Shown here: in pieces, positions 1-7,956 of the stretch | Layout of the letters: each line of letters starts with the position of its first letter | Numbering within the stretch: position 1 is the stretch's first letter | NCBI GenBank assembly: GCA_009929485.1 | Contig: SAAJ01000020.1 | Coordinates: forward strand, 1 to 52,338 | Reading direction: 5' to 3' | From: Negativicutes bacterium | Lineage (GTDB): Bacteria; Bacillota; Negativicutes; Anaeromusales; Anaeromusaceae | Length of the DNA stretch: 52,338 nt | The notes under the pieces: model-generated | Told to the model about the DNA's origin: nothing | The model's input: only the letters and a program-made list of their open reading frames with translations | Database searches by the model: none | Translations under genes and position numbers: made by a program

Positions 1-90
1 ATAATTGGACTTGCTTTGGATTAGATTTTCAAAATGCCCGTGCCAAGGTTTAGTTGTGGAATTTTATTCGATGGATTTAAGGACTTTATG

Positions 91-116
91 AGAACACTCA
101 CTCTACTCCTGTTTTA
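91..116 (-). repeat. A-type purine-rich repeat, reverse copy
   Basis: This is a short pyrimidine-rich copy ('CTCACTCTACTCCTGTTTTA') of the A unit that recurs in the intergenic gaps up to 13.5 kb. It reads on the minus strand, like every copy lying just upstream of a gene here. The partner copies expected further left would be outside the window. The rest of 1-203 shows no convincing gene apart from the promoter-like site at 141-168. Confidence 0.6.
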
Positions 117-140
117 ATGTAGCTCTTCGGGGTTACTTCT

Positions 141-168
141 TTACAGTCTCAAGCCTGGCGTGTACAAT
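141..168 (+). promoter_or_regulatory. Probable sigma-70 promoter for lptD
   Basis: TTACAG at 141-146 and TACAAT at 163-168 are separated by 16 bases and lie about 35 bases before the lptD start. The hexamers are near consensus, but the site was read by eye and is only a candidate. It could drive lptD and the heptose genes behind it. Confidence 0.4.
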
Positions 169-203
169 AAAGAATAGAATATTTTTGAGCGGGAGAATAC
201 ATA

Positions 204-1595
204 ATGAATAAATCGTATAAATGGCTGGCTGTCGCGTTGTCTTGTATGATTGGCGTGGCTGTGTGTGCAGAAACCGGCGAGGCCGCTAAAAAGAAAAAAG
301 AAGAAAAGCCCAAAGAAACCTTGCCTGTTACGGTTGAAGGGGATGAACTGTATTTTCAAGAAAGCAGCGGCGACTTGTATGCAAAAGGAAATGCTTTGCT
401 TGAACAAGGTTTGGAAAAAGTCACTTCAGAATTTATTCACGGCAATGCGAAAAGTGAAACCGTTTTTGCCGACGAGGAAGCTACTCTTTGGCAGCCGGGT
501 ACAAGGCTTGTCGGGCAAAAAATCGTATACAATTATGGCGACAAAACAGGGCAAATGGAAAACGTTCATGGGACGATGAACAAAGAGATTGTAAGCGGGC
601 CGCGCGTGGAGATCTACCCGGATCACTATGTGATTTACAATGCCTCGACAACGCGCTGTAACGCCAAAATTCCGGATTATCGTCTGACTGCAGCTAAAGT
701 CATCATTTGGCCGCAAAAACAGATGATTGCTTATGATGCTAAGGTTTGGATTAAAGATAAAGTGTTCTACGCAACACCACGGTATCGAAAATCCTTAGAT
801 CCTGATGAACAAGAAAGCGAAATGCCGAAAGTAGGCTATAACTCGGAGAACGGCTTATTTCTTGAGTATTATTATCAGTATCCGATTGATGAGCATTTTT
901 CCATCGGCGCTAATATTTTAACGGGAACTAAAAAGTCGTGGCGATCTGGTGAGGATATCAGTTATCATGGCAATGGGTATAATGTAATTCTGCGGCAAGG
1001 GGATTACCAGGATACAGATAACAACTGGATTAAGAAAAAACCGGAAGTAGAAGTGAATTTTGGACAAAAACGTATTCAAGGAACCGCATGGTCCTATACG
1101 CCTAAATTGGTCGCCGGCATGTGGGAAGATAGTGTTAAACGGAGTTGGCATCAAGATTATACGTTGTATTTTGATCGTGATCCGATAAAGTTAGACAAGA
1201 AGAAAACACTAACTTTATTGTTGGGCGTCGGATACGAACGGATATATGAAAGCTATAACCACTCTCAACAAAATATTTTACGGCAAGATGTGACCTTGAT
1301 TAAAGGTTGGAATTCTAAATTGAGTACATGGGTAGCTTTTCATAACCGGCAAAATCAGCAAAGGGTGTTTAATTATAACACCGATGATATGGCTCGCGAA
1401 TTTGATGTTGGCTTTTCGTATCAATTGGATCGTAAGGATCGCTTAATTTATAGTGAAAGCCATGATATGATTAACCACAAACTATACGATCGAGATATCG
1501 GTATTGTCCGGGATTTACACTGTTGGCAAATGATGTTGATGTATCGCGCCGAACGCAAACAATGGAAAGTGGATTTAGCTCTGACTCGTTTTTAA
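204..1595 (+). CDS. lptD: LPS-assembly outer-membrane protein, LptD/OstA-like
   Basis: Predicted outer-membrane translocon that inserts LPS into the outer leaflet. The 463-residue product has a signal peptide (about 1-22, ending VCA), a lysine-rich linker, and an OstA/LptA-like beta-jellyroll region (about 40-150, with repeated 'G..L.YNYG..TGQM' strands). The rest is rich in alternating aromatic strands, as in a beta-barrel, and ends in Phe463, the usual outer-membrane-protein terminus. The segment 'DLHCWQMMLMYR' near the end matches the conserved C-terminal LptD strand with its Cys-Trp. It is much shorter than E. coli LptD (784 residues), so the barrel is smaller or divergent. A GGGAG site precedes ATG 204. 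The next gene follows after 26 bases, which suggests co-transcription with ADP-heptose synthesis. The family call is fairly secure; the exact orthology less so. Confidence 0.8.
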   Translation: MNKSYKWLAVALSCMIGVAVCAETGEAAKKKKEEKPKETLPVTVEGDELYFQESSGDLYAKGNALLEQGLEKVTSEFIHGNAKSETVFADEEATLWQPGTRLVGQKIVYNYGDKTGQMENVHGTMNKEIVSGPRVEIYPDHYVIYNASTTRCNAKIPDYRLTAAKVIIWPQKQMIAYDAKVWIKDKVFYATPRYRKSLDPDEQESEMPKVGYNSENGLFLEYYYQYPIDEHFSIGANILTGTKKSWRSGEDISYHGNGYNVILRQGDYQDTDNNWIKKKPEVEVNFGQKRIQGTAWSYTPKLVAGMWEDSVKRSWHQDYTLYFDRDPIKLDKKKTLTLLLGVGYERIYESYNHSQQNILRQDVTLIKGWNSKLSTWVAFHNRQNQQRVFNYNTDDMAREFDVGFSYQLDRKDRLIYSESHDMINHKLYDRDIGIVRDLHCWQMMLMYRAERKQWKVDLALTRF

Positions 1596-1621
1596 GTAAC
1601 CATCCTGGGAAGGAAATCAAG

Positions 1622-2665
1622 ATGAAATTAGAAGAGTGGGTGCGTCAGCTCAAAGGAAAGAAACTCTTGCTTTTAGGCGACATGGTAGCTGATGTGTATG
1701 TAAAAGGGCATATTTCGCGTGTTTCCAGAGAAGCGCCAGTGTTGGTTCTGGAACACCGCGGTGAAACGATTGTGCCGGGAGGGGCTGCTAATGCAGTCCA
1801 TAATGCAGCAGTTCTAGGAGGGGTAGTCCATGCTGTTGGCATATGTGGTGAAGATAGCGTGGGGGAGAAGCTGAAAGAACTGCTGCAAAGCAAAGGTGTC
1901 ATGGTTGACGGGCTCTTTCAAGATGCGAAGCGCCCTACGATCACAAAAACGCGTATTTTAGCGGGCGGTCAAGCAACGGTGCGACAGCAGGTGGTGCGGA
2001 TTGATCAGGAATCAAAAGAACCGTTGGCAAAGGAAACAGAAGAAGCCTTGCTGCATTATATAGAAAAAGTATTGCCGGAGATGGATGTGGCGGTGATCAG
2101 CGACTATGGCAGCCAGACTGTTTCGCCGAAGCTGCGGCAAAGGCTGATTGCGTTGTGCCGCGAGCAAGGCGTGCCATGCATGGTGGATTCTCGCTATGCT
2201 ATCCAGCAATTTACTGGCGTGGAACTGATCAAACAGAATGAAGCGGAAGCGGCAGCTGCCTTGGGGCTGGAGAGCTTGGATGAAATTGGTGCGGCGAAAG
2301 CGGCAGAACAGATTGTGTATCTGCTTCAGGCGGATGGGATTCTTTTGACCCAGGGCGGCGACGGCATGACGCTGTATGTGCGCGGCCAAGGGGCCAAGCA
2401 TATTCCTGTAAGCAATCGCAGCGAAGTCTATGACGTGACAGGCGCTGGTGATACGGCAGTGGTGACCATGATGCTGGCCTTGGCGGCTGGGGCGGATCAC
2501 TACAGCGCGGCGAAGTTGGCCAATTACGCAGCTGGCGTTGTTGTGCGCAAGCATGGAACGGCGACGCTGACAGCGGATGAATTATTACAGGCAGTGAAAC
2601 AAGGAGAACTGGCGGCAAAAAAGCAAAAGGAGGAAAGGAATAAGCTTGGAGTGGAGGAAGTTTAA
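1622..2665 (+). CDS. PfkB-family heptokinase-like protein (HldE N-domain type, divergent)
   Basis: Ribokinase/PfkB-fold sugar kinase of 347 residues, most like the kinase half of HldE (D-glycero-beta-D-manno-heptose-7-phosphate to the 1,7-bisphosphate). It shows the N-terminal 'LLLLGDMVADVY', the glycine pair at GGAAN (53-57) and the ATP/anion-hole motif DVTGAGDT (271-278, catalytic Asp277). The DPKGTD...TPN segment of canonical HldE kinases is replaced by 'VDSRYAIQQFTG...KQNEAE'. A second, canonical kinase lies at 12040. The open frame extends back into lptD, but ATG 1622 follows an AAGGAA site and gives the normal family start. It sits just before the nucleotidyltransferase with which it would form a split HldE. 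Which heptose or other sugar it phosphorylates is uncertain. Confidence 0.72.
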   Translation: MKLEEWVRQLKGKKLLLLGDMVADVYVKGHISRVSREAPVLVLEHRGETIVPGGAANAVHNAAVLGGVVHAVGICGEDSVGEKLKELLQSKGVMVDGLFQDAKRPTITKTRILAGGQATVRQQVVRIDQESKEPLAKETEEALLHYIEKVLPEMDVAVISDYGSQTVSPKLRQRLIALCREQGVPCMVDSRYAIQQFTGVELIKQNEAEAAAALGLESLDEIGAAKAAEQIVYLLQADGILLTQGGDGMTLYVRGQGAKHIPVSNRSEVYDVTGAGDTAVVTMMLALAAGADHYSAAKLANYAAGVVVRKHGTATLTADELLQAVKQGELAAKKQKEERNKLGVEEV

Positions 2666-2684
2666 GCAGACTTCCTCTGTTTTG
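2654..2684 (+). terminator. Terminator-like hairpin over the kinase stop codon
   Basis: GAGGAAGT (2654-2661) pairs with ACTTCCTC (2670-2677) around an 8-base loop, followed by a T-rich run (TGTTTTGCTTATTTTT). The hairpin includes the TAA of the kinase gene. It may end transcription or act as an attenuator before the nucleotidyltransferase, which starts 30-40 bases on. Confidence 0.55.
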
Positions 2685-2716
2685 CTTATTTTTATAAAGA
2701 TATGGGAAATAAAGTG

Positions 2717-3181
2717 ATGGAACGAAACGAATTAGTACAAGAAGTTGCGCATTTGCAAGCTGCAGGGCGCAGAGTGGTTTTTACCAACGGCTGTTTTGAT
2801 ATTCTTCATGCCGGACATGTTCGCTATCTGAATGCGGCCCGGGCGGTAGGGGATGTGCTCGTGCTTGGCCTGAATAGCGATGCTTCCGTGCGACGGCTTA
2901 AAGGCGAGTCTAGACCCATCAATAGTGAAGAGGATCGGGCAGAGGTGCTGGCTGGACTGGCGGCTGTCGATTATGTGGTTATCTTTGACGAACCAACCGC
3001 AGAACCGCTAGTAGAGCTTTTAAAACCGGATGTATACGTAAAAGGCGGCGATTATACGGTCGAACGCCTGCCAGAGTCTCGCATCGTGGCTTCTTATGGC
3101 GGCGAAACTGTACTCATTCCCGAAGTCCCGGGGCGCTCGTCAACAAACATGATTAAGAAGATACGTGAGACCGGGAAATAA
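2717..3181 (+). CDS. rfaE2: D-glycero-beta-D-manno-heptose 1-phosphate adenylyltransferase (HldE C-domain)
   Basis: Cytidylyltransferase-fold enzyme that transfers AMP from ATP to heptose-1-phosphate, the penultimate ADP-heptose step. In E. coli this is the C-terminal half of HldE; here it stands alone at 154 residues. The signature TNGCFD (23-28) and the HAGH nucleotide-binding motif (31-34, HxGH type) are clear, as are 'LNSDASVRRLKGESRPIN' and the C-terminal 'GRSSTNMIKKI'. An in-frame ATG at 2702 would add five residues. ATG 2717 is preferred because GGGA at 2704-2707 is well spaced for it and the protein then starts like its relatives. It follows the divergent kinase gene and a terminator-like hairpin. 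The family call is secure. Confidence 0.88.
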   Translation: MERNELVQEVAHLQAAGRRVVFTNGCFDILHAGHVRYLNAARAVGDVLVLGLNSDASVRRLKGESRPINSEEDRAEVLAGLAAVDYVVIFDEPTAEPLVELLKPDVYVKGGDYTVERLPESRIVASYGGETVLIPEVPGRSSTNMIKKIRETGK

Positions 3182-3186
3182 TGATT

Positions 3187-3304
3187 AACAGGGAGTAGAG
3201 GGAGGGCCACGGGAGGGATAATATTGAATAAGGATTTGGGAATAGAGTGAATTTAATTCATAATCTTATCGAACCCTCCCTCTACTCCCTTTACTCCTGT
3301 TCAA
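3187..3304. repeat. Facing pair of A-type repeats between rfaE2 and the heptosyltransferase
   Basis: A forward A copy (3187-3211, 'AACAGGGAGTAGAGGGAGGG') and a reverse copy (3271-3304, 'CCCTCCCTCTACTCCC...') face each other across about 60 bases. The gap can therefore fold into a hairpin of roughly 20 base pairs. This is the simplest example of the facing repeat arrangement in the first 13.5 kb. Confidence 0.8.
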
Positions 3305-3313
3305 AAACCCGTA

Positions 3314-4336
3314 ATGAAGTATATGAATATTTTAATTGTAAAGCTAAGCGCCATTGGAGATATTGTGCATGCGTTGCCGGTAGCGAAGGACTTAAAAGGC
3401 TGTTTTCCTGGCTGCCGTATAACTTGGGTAGCCGAAGCAGCAGGCGCCTCGCTTTTAAAGAACCATCCTTATATTGACGAAGTGCTGCTTTTTGACAAAC
3501 CTCGCTTTAAATCCTTGAGCGGGCTTGTTAAGCATGCCCCTGGCTTTATTTCGGAACTAAGGAAGCGCCGCTTTGATGTGGCGCTGGATCTGCAAGGGCT
3601 GATGAAAAGTGCCTTGATTGCTCGGCTGAGCGGTGCGTCGAAACGGCTGGTGTATGAAAATGCCCGAGAAGGAAGTCACTTGCTGGCGGAGAAAGTAGTC
3701 GGTCCAAATCATGGCGGACATGTAGTCGAACTATATCGGGATGTAGTGCGTCATTTGGGCTGTCAGTTGGGCTCCGCAGCTTTTGGCCTTGGAGAGGCAG
3801 TGACCGGTGAAGCAGACCGAGCTGCGGCTATTTTACGCCATGCCGGAGTAGGTGAGAATGTTCCTTATGCCGTGCTGGCCTTGGGGGCTAACTGGCCGAA
3901 TAAGATCTGGCCGCCGCGTCATTTTGCGGCGCTGGCAGATAAATTGAGCGGCCAAGAAATTGTGCCGGTGGCGATTGGTGCGGCTGGAGATCATAAGTTG
4001 TATGAAGAAATGGCAGCGTTTACGGAAGTGCCGCCGGTAGACTTGACAGGTAAAACGAACCTCCAGCAATTAGCTGCTGTAATCAAAGGGGCAGTTGTTT
4101 TTATAGGCGGCGATACCGGCCCGATGCACATGGCGGCGGCGTTGGGTGTAAAAACCATCTGCCTAATGGGACCTACTGACGCGAATCGCAACGGCCCTTA
4201 TGGCCAACCGCAGCATGCGCTGGAAGTACAGCGTGACTGTGCTGGCTGCTGGAAACGCGTTTGCCCCAAAGGCCTGGACTGCCTGGACGTACTTACGCCG
4301 GAGCAGGTTTGGGAGAAGATTTTTGAGCAGGAGTAG
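3314..4336 (+). CDS. waaC: LPS heptosyltransferase I-like (GT9)
   Basis: Family-9 glycosyltransferase (GT-B fold), predicted to add the first L-glycero-D-manno-heptose from ADP-heptose to Kdo on the cytoplasmic face of the inner membrane. The N-terminus 'ILIVKLSAIGDIVHALP' is the WaaC-type acceptor motif, and 'GGDTGPMHMAAALG' near residue 258 is the ADP-heptose-binding signature. A cysteine cluster follows (CAGCWKRVCPKGLDC). Length (340) is normal. ATG 3314 or ATG 3323 could be used. The last codons and the TAG stop (4334-4336) lie inside a forward A-type repeat, so the present C-terminus (Glu-Gln-Glu-stop) was supplied by the repeat. It is the first of four GT9 genes in the window. Confidence 0.85.
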   Translation: MKYMNILIVKLSAIGDIVHALPVAKDLKGCFPGCRITWVAEAAGASLLKNHPYIDEVLLFDKPRFKSLSGLVKHAPGFISELRKRRFDVALDLQGLMKSALIARLSGASKRLVYENAREGSHLLAEKVVGPNHGGHVVELYRDVVRHLGCQLGSAAFGLGEAVTGEADRAAAILRHAGVGENVPYAVLALGANWPNKIWPPRHFAALADKLSGQEIVPVAIGAAGDHKLYEEMAAFTEVPPVDLTGKTNLQQLAAVIKGAVVFIGGDTGPMHMAAALGVKTICLMGPTDANRNGPYGQPQHALEVQRDCAGCWKRVCPKGLDCLDVLTPEQVWEKIFEQE

Positions 4337-4625
4337 AAGGAGGGTACGAAGAGGATTGAACAAGAGTCACGGGAGAATCTGAGGGTTTGTAGGAGAGGTA
4401 TAAAGTTGAATTCTGGGTAAATCCTTCCGCCGCTGTGGCGGCACCTCCCTTTGGCAAGGGAGGCAAGGTTTGAAGTCCCCCTTGTTGAAGGGGGATGGTC
4501 CGCAGGACAGGGGGATTGCGTCATTGCGAGGAGCGAAGCGACGCGGCAATCTCCTAAGGAACATTATATTTCTCTGGCCTTTCTCTGTTTCCTCTGTTAC
4601 TCTGTGTGAACGTTCTTATCGTTTT
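4325..4625. repeat. Composite intergenic repeat cluster (five element types)
   Basis: The gap between two heptosyltransferase genes contains no gene but is packed with different dispersed elements. They are an A copy (4325-4350, forward), a B copy (4355-4400, forward), a C hairpin element (4423-4515, with CCTCCCTTTGGCAAGGGAGG and a CCCCCTTGTTGAAGGGGG stem), a D element (4516-4555, 'GAGGAGCGAAGCGACGCGG' and 'CAATCTCC') and a CTCTGT-rich element (about 4568-4625). The last runs almost to the next start codon. No promoter or terminator stands out. Confidence 0.75.
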
Positions 4626-4629
4626 TTGT

Positions 4630-5634
4630 ATGAAACGAATTTTGATTATTAATTTAGCTTTTATTGGCGATGTACTTTTGTCGACGCCTGTTGCCAGGTC
4701 TTTGCGACACGCCTACCCGCAGGCGCGTATTGACATGATGACCGTGCCAGTGGCTGCGCCGCTGGCGCAGCGCAATCCCTACGTCGATGAAGTTATAGTA
4801 TACGATAAAAAAGGACAACATAAGAAATGGAAAGCGTTGTGGCAGCTGCTGCGGCAGATTCGTTCGCGCAAGTACGATCTTGCAGTTTGCACTAATTTTG
4901 CGCTTCGAGGCGCCATGCTGGCCTTCTTTTGCGGCATTCCCCGGCGTCTGGGCTATGCAGCGCAGCATGGCGAGTGGTTTTTGACAGATGCGGTTTCGCC
5001 TGTACGGCCGCCTTTGCGCCATGAAGCGGAGAACTACTTGGATGTGCTGCAGCCCTTGGGCTTGGAGACGACAGATTTTTCTTTGGAGCTTGCTTTGCAG
5101 GCGGACGATGTTCTTCCAGCCTCCAAGGAAAAAGAAAAGGCGGACAAGCCGATTGTTGTCTTGTGTCCTGCAGGAAGCTATCGGCGCAAGAGCTGGACGT
5201 CTGACGGCTATGCTAAATTGATGCAAAAGCTATCGCCGCAGGTGTCGTGGTATCTGATTGGCGGCAAAGCAGAAGCGCCGTATTTGCAGCGAATCGCATC
5301 AAAAGCGGCAGTGCCTGTTACGGTTTGGAGCGGGACGCATACACTTCCAGAGGTAGCTGGTCTCATGCAGCAGGCGGCCTTAGTCATTAGCGTCGATACG
5401 GCGGCGTTGCATATGGCCCAAGCCGTTCATACGCCTGTTTTGGGCTTGTTTGGCCCTACGGATCCTCGGATCTGGGGGCCCCGCGGCGCTAAAGACCGAG
5501 TGGTATGGCTGCAAAACTGCCAGCCTTGCTGGGGGCGGGGCGAATGCGCTACTCAGCATTGCCTGCGCGAGTTGCCGGCGGACACCGTTATTCAAATTGC
5601 CCAAGAAATGTTGGCAGAGATGAGGAAACAGTGA
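4630..5634 (+). CDS. waaF: LPS heptosyltransferase II-like (GT9)
   Basis: Family-9 glycosyltransferase, likely an ADP-heptose:LPS heptosyltransferase extending the inner core. The N-terminus 'KRILIINLAFIGDVLLSTP' is the WaaF/RfaF-type motif, and 'SVDTAALHMAQAV...GLFGPTDP' is the nucleotide-sugar-binding region. A cysteine-rich tail (NCQPCWGRGECATQHC) resembles that of the other GT9 proteins here. The frame is open from GTG 4606, but ATG 4630 gives the usual start (334 residues). No Shine-Dalgarno sequence is visible before it; a CTCTGT-rich repeat occupies the leader instead. Whether it acts as heptosyltransferase II, III or IV cannot be told from sequence. Confidence 0.82.
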   Translation: MKRILIINLAFIGDVLLSTPVARSLRHAYPQARIDMMTVPVAAPLAQRNPYVDEVIVYDKKGQHKKWKALWQLLRQIRSRKYDLAVCTNFALRGAMLAFFCGIPRRLGYAAQHGEWFLTDAVSPVRPPLRHEAENYLDVLQPLGLETTDFSLELALQADDVLPASKEKEKADKPIVVLCPAGSYRRKSWTSDGYAKLMQKLSPQVSWYLIGGKAEAPYLQRIASKAAVPVTVWSGTHTLPEVAGLMQQAALVISVDTAALHMAQAVHTPVLGLFGPTDPRIWGPRGAKDRVVWLQNCQPCWGRGECATQHCLRELPADTVIQIAQEMLAEMRKQ

Positions 5635-5650
5635 AAAGCCGGAGAAATAT

Positions 5651-6003
5651 TTTAACAGGAGTATAGGGAGTAGAGGGAGGGATACGAAGCACGGTTTATA
5701 TTTGTGACTCCTAGTGTAGCTGGTTTTGATGTCGGAAAAAGTGCATAGGAACATTGAGGAGATTGCCGCGTCGCTACGCTCCTCGCAACGACTTAATTAA
5801 GACGTCATATACCACACAAAGTCATTACTATTTCAAGTGATTTCCGTCACTGCGAACGTAGTGAAGCAATCTCCTCGTGCTTTTTAAATTGAAATAGATC
5901 GTACTCCGTAACCCTCACTTTACTCACTCTACTCCTGTTAAAAACCGTTCCCCGCAGCCCTCCTGCGTACCCTCCCGAGACTCCGGTTCTCTTGTTCAAT
6001 CCC
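5651..6003. repeat. Mirror-ordered repeat array A+ D- D+ A- B-
   Basis: The 407-base gap holds a forward A copy (5651-5693) and two D elements in opposite orientation (5757-5792 reverse, 5840-5877 forward). They are followed by a reverse A copy (5906-5945) and a reverse B copy (5949-6003, with 'CCGGTTCTCTTGTTCAAT'). The stretch 5700-5740 after the first A copy ('CTCCTAGTGTAGCTGGTTTT') resembles the one at 11210-11232, so these are copies of a larger composite unit. No gene is visible. Confidence 0.8.
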
Positions 6004-6041
6004 CGTCTTCGTATTTTGTTACTTAGAAATGAGGTTCGTAT

Positions 6042-6794
6042 ATGCCGCGTTTAGCGATATTGATTCTGACGTACAACGAAGAAAAAAATATAGGTCCCTG
6101 CATGGACAGTGCCGCTTTTGCCGATGAAATCGTCGTTGTAGATTCCGGCAGTACGGATCAGACAGCGGCCATCGTGGCAGAAAAAGGCGGCAAAGTAGTT
6201 GTCCATCCGATGACGGAAGGCTTTGCGGGGCAGCGCAACTTTGCTTTGACGCAAACCCAAGCCGAGTGGGTGCTCTTTTTGGATGCGGACGAGCGGCTGG
6301 CACCGGATGTGGCGGCAGAAGTGCGGCGCATTATGGAGCGGGGCGATGCTTTCGCTTATGAAATTCTGCGCAAGAACATTGTCTTCGGCCAGCCTGTTTT
6401 TCACGGGGGACATGCGCCGGATTGGTCGCTGCGCTTTTATCCCCGAGCGGCCATTCGTTGGGAAGGCATTGTGCACGAAGCGGCAAAAGTGACGTTGCCT
6501 GTCAAACGGCTGCAAGCATGCATGTTTCACCATACATACCAGGAATGGGAACGGTATTTTTTCAAACTGAACCAGTACACGACTATGTTGGCGCAAAAAA
6601 TGCGGGACGAACGCAAAAAAGTGCGTTTTTCCGACTTGTTATTGCGTCCGATGGCGGGCTTCTTTAAATTTTACATATTGAAAGCCGGTTGGCGAGATGG
6701 CCGTATGGGTCTGGTGCTGGCTTTGCTGCATTTTTTCTATACTATGACCAAATACTTGAAGGTATATTATGGCGCTCCTGTGGAAAGGAAGTAA
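6042..6794 (+). CDS. LPS-core glycosyltransferase family 2, WaaE/LgtF-like
   Basis: GT-A-fold glycosyltransferase of 250 residues, probably adding a beta-linked glucose (or similar sugar) to inner-core heptose, as WaaE/LgtF/KdtX proteins do. 'LAILILTYNEEKNIGPCMDS' is the nucleotide-binding start, and 'VVDSGSTDQT' and 'LFLDADERL' (DxD, metal and donor binding) are clear. 'W.GIVHE' and 'HHTYQEWERYFFKLNQYT' are typical of the WaaE group. C-terminal hydrophobic segments around 205-240 suggest membrane association. GAGGT before ATG 6042 supports the start. It begins a tight run of four genes (6042-9942) with overlaps or short gaps. Confidence 0.8.
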   Translation: MPRLAILILTYNEEKNIGPCMDSAAFADEIVVVDSGSTDQTAAIVAEKGGKVVVHPMTEGFAGQRNFALTQTQAEWVLFLDADERLAPDVAAEVRRIMERGDAFAYEILRKNIVFGQPVFHGGHAPDWSLRFYPRAAIRWEGIVHEAAKVTLPVKRLQACMFHHTYQEWERYFFKLNQYTTMLAQKMRDERKKVRFSDLLLRPMAGFFKFYILKAGWRDGRMGLVLALLHFFYTMTKYLKVYYGAPVERK

Positions 6795-6798
6795 GACG

Positions 6799-7956
6799 AT
6801 GAAATTTGCCATTATGGAATCGGTTATGACCCCGGGCGGTCATGAGATTGATTATGACCGTATTCTAGTAGAAGAGCTGCAAGCATTAGGGCATGAAGTT
6901 GCTTTTTATGTGCCGGAAGGGCATGCTTTTTGTCATGAGTATGGCGTTCCAGTCCATACTCTTTCCGGAGCGGGTGTTAGCTACGGTTCAATCCGAGGAA
7001 TTCGCAAATGGGGTTTGGCCATCAAGCGGGAGTGGCGGCGGCGCGGCTGGTACCATCAATTGTTGGAAGCCGCGAAGAGGCGTGAGTTTGATGCTGTGAT
7101 TTTCCCTTCCGCAACCTATCGCTATTTACGCGGGCTGCGTAAAAGCCGCTTACTGCAAAGCCCTGTGCCCCTGCTGTTCTTGATTCACGGCCTGACGCCG
7201 GACGAGGCGGGCAGGCTGCAGGAGCAGGCGCAGCAAGTGGCGGCGTATCCCATGGTGCGTATTGGCGTGCAGACTTTTGCTCCCGAGGCTTTTGCCGGTA
7301 AAGGAGAAAGCAATATTTCGTACTTTCCGCCGCCTTCGTATTTACCCCGTGATATTCAACCGCAACCGCTGCGCTTAGCTCCGGCGGAACTAAAATTGGG
7401 CTTTTTTGGCCAGTACCGCCGGGAAAAAAAGCTGGATGAATTTTTAGAGCTTTACTTGTCCTGCAAGTTTTCCCGTCCGGTGAATTTGCTGGTGCAGGGG
7501 GCGACTGCCAACGACGTCGATGCGGCGGACTTTGAACGCTTGATTGCGCAGTACAAGGATCAGCCTGGTTTAGAGTTTTTACATCAGCCGCTGATCGGCA
7601 AAGACTGGCAAGCGGCTCTTGATAGTGTGGATGTTTTGATGATGCCCTACGGAGCTCCGCGGTATCGCTATCATACTTCCGCCATGCTATCTAATGCGAT
7701 TGGCCATCAGCGGCCTGTTATTATTTCCGATATCGTCAATCCGGAAGTGCTGCGGCAATTTCCTATGGGCGAAGTGTTTCCGAACGGAGACTGGGGAGCG
7801 CTGCGTCAGGTTATGGAGCGCTTTGTGAATGAATATGATAGCAAAGCAGCCGGTTATGCGGCAGCCTTGGACGAGGCCTATGCTTGGTATGCGCCGCGAC
7901 GCTTAGCGGCAGCGATTGCCGAAATGGCGCAGAAAGGAGCGGCCCTGCGTGCCTAA
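6799..7956 (+). CDS. Putative GT-B glycosyltransferase
   Basis: A 385-residue protein with a GT4-like two-Rossmann layout. The N-terminal part has 'PGGHEIDYDRILVEELQALGHEV', typical of acceptor-side domains. After about residue 195 comes 'LKLGFFGQYRREKKLDEFLEL', and later 'MMPYGAPRYRYHTSAMLSN', which replaces the usual ExxxxxxxE donor site. It is likely to add a core sugar, with donor and acceptor unknown. The frame opens at 6769, but ATG 6799 follows GGAAAGGAAG and lies four bases after the previous stop, so it is preferred. The last eight bases overlap the next heptosyltransferase gene, which indicates translational coupling. The glycosyltransferase class is moderately secure; specificity is unknown. 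Confidence 0.65.
   Translation: MKFAIMESVMTPGGHEIDYDRILVEELQALGHEVAFYVPEGHAFCHEYGVPVHTLSGAGVSYGSIRGIRKWGLAIKREWRRRGWYHQLLEAAKRREFDAVIFPSATYRYLRGLRKSRLLQSPVPLLFLIHGLTPDEAGRLQEQAQQVAAYPMVRIGVQTFAPEAFAGKGESNISYFPPPSYLPRDIQPQPLRLAPAELKLGFFGQYRREKKLDEFLELYLSCKFSRPVNLLVQGATANDVDAADFERLIAQYKDQPGLEFLHQPLIGKDWQAALDSVDVLMMPYGAPRYRYHTSAMLSNAIGHQRPVIISDIVNPEVLRQFPMGEVFPNGDWGALRQVMERFVNEYDSKAAGYAAALDEAYAWYAPRRLAAAIAEMAQKGAALRA

Noticed and set aside
1523-1621. Longer start for the first kinase inside lptD
   Set aside because: The extra 33 codons overlap lptD in another frame and have no ribosome site, whereas ATG 1622 has both a site and the normal family N-terminus.
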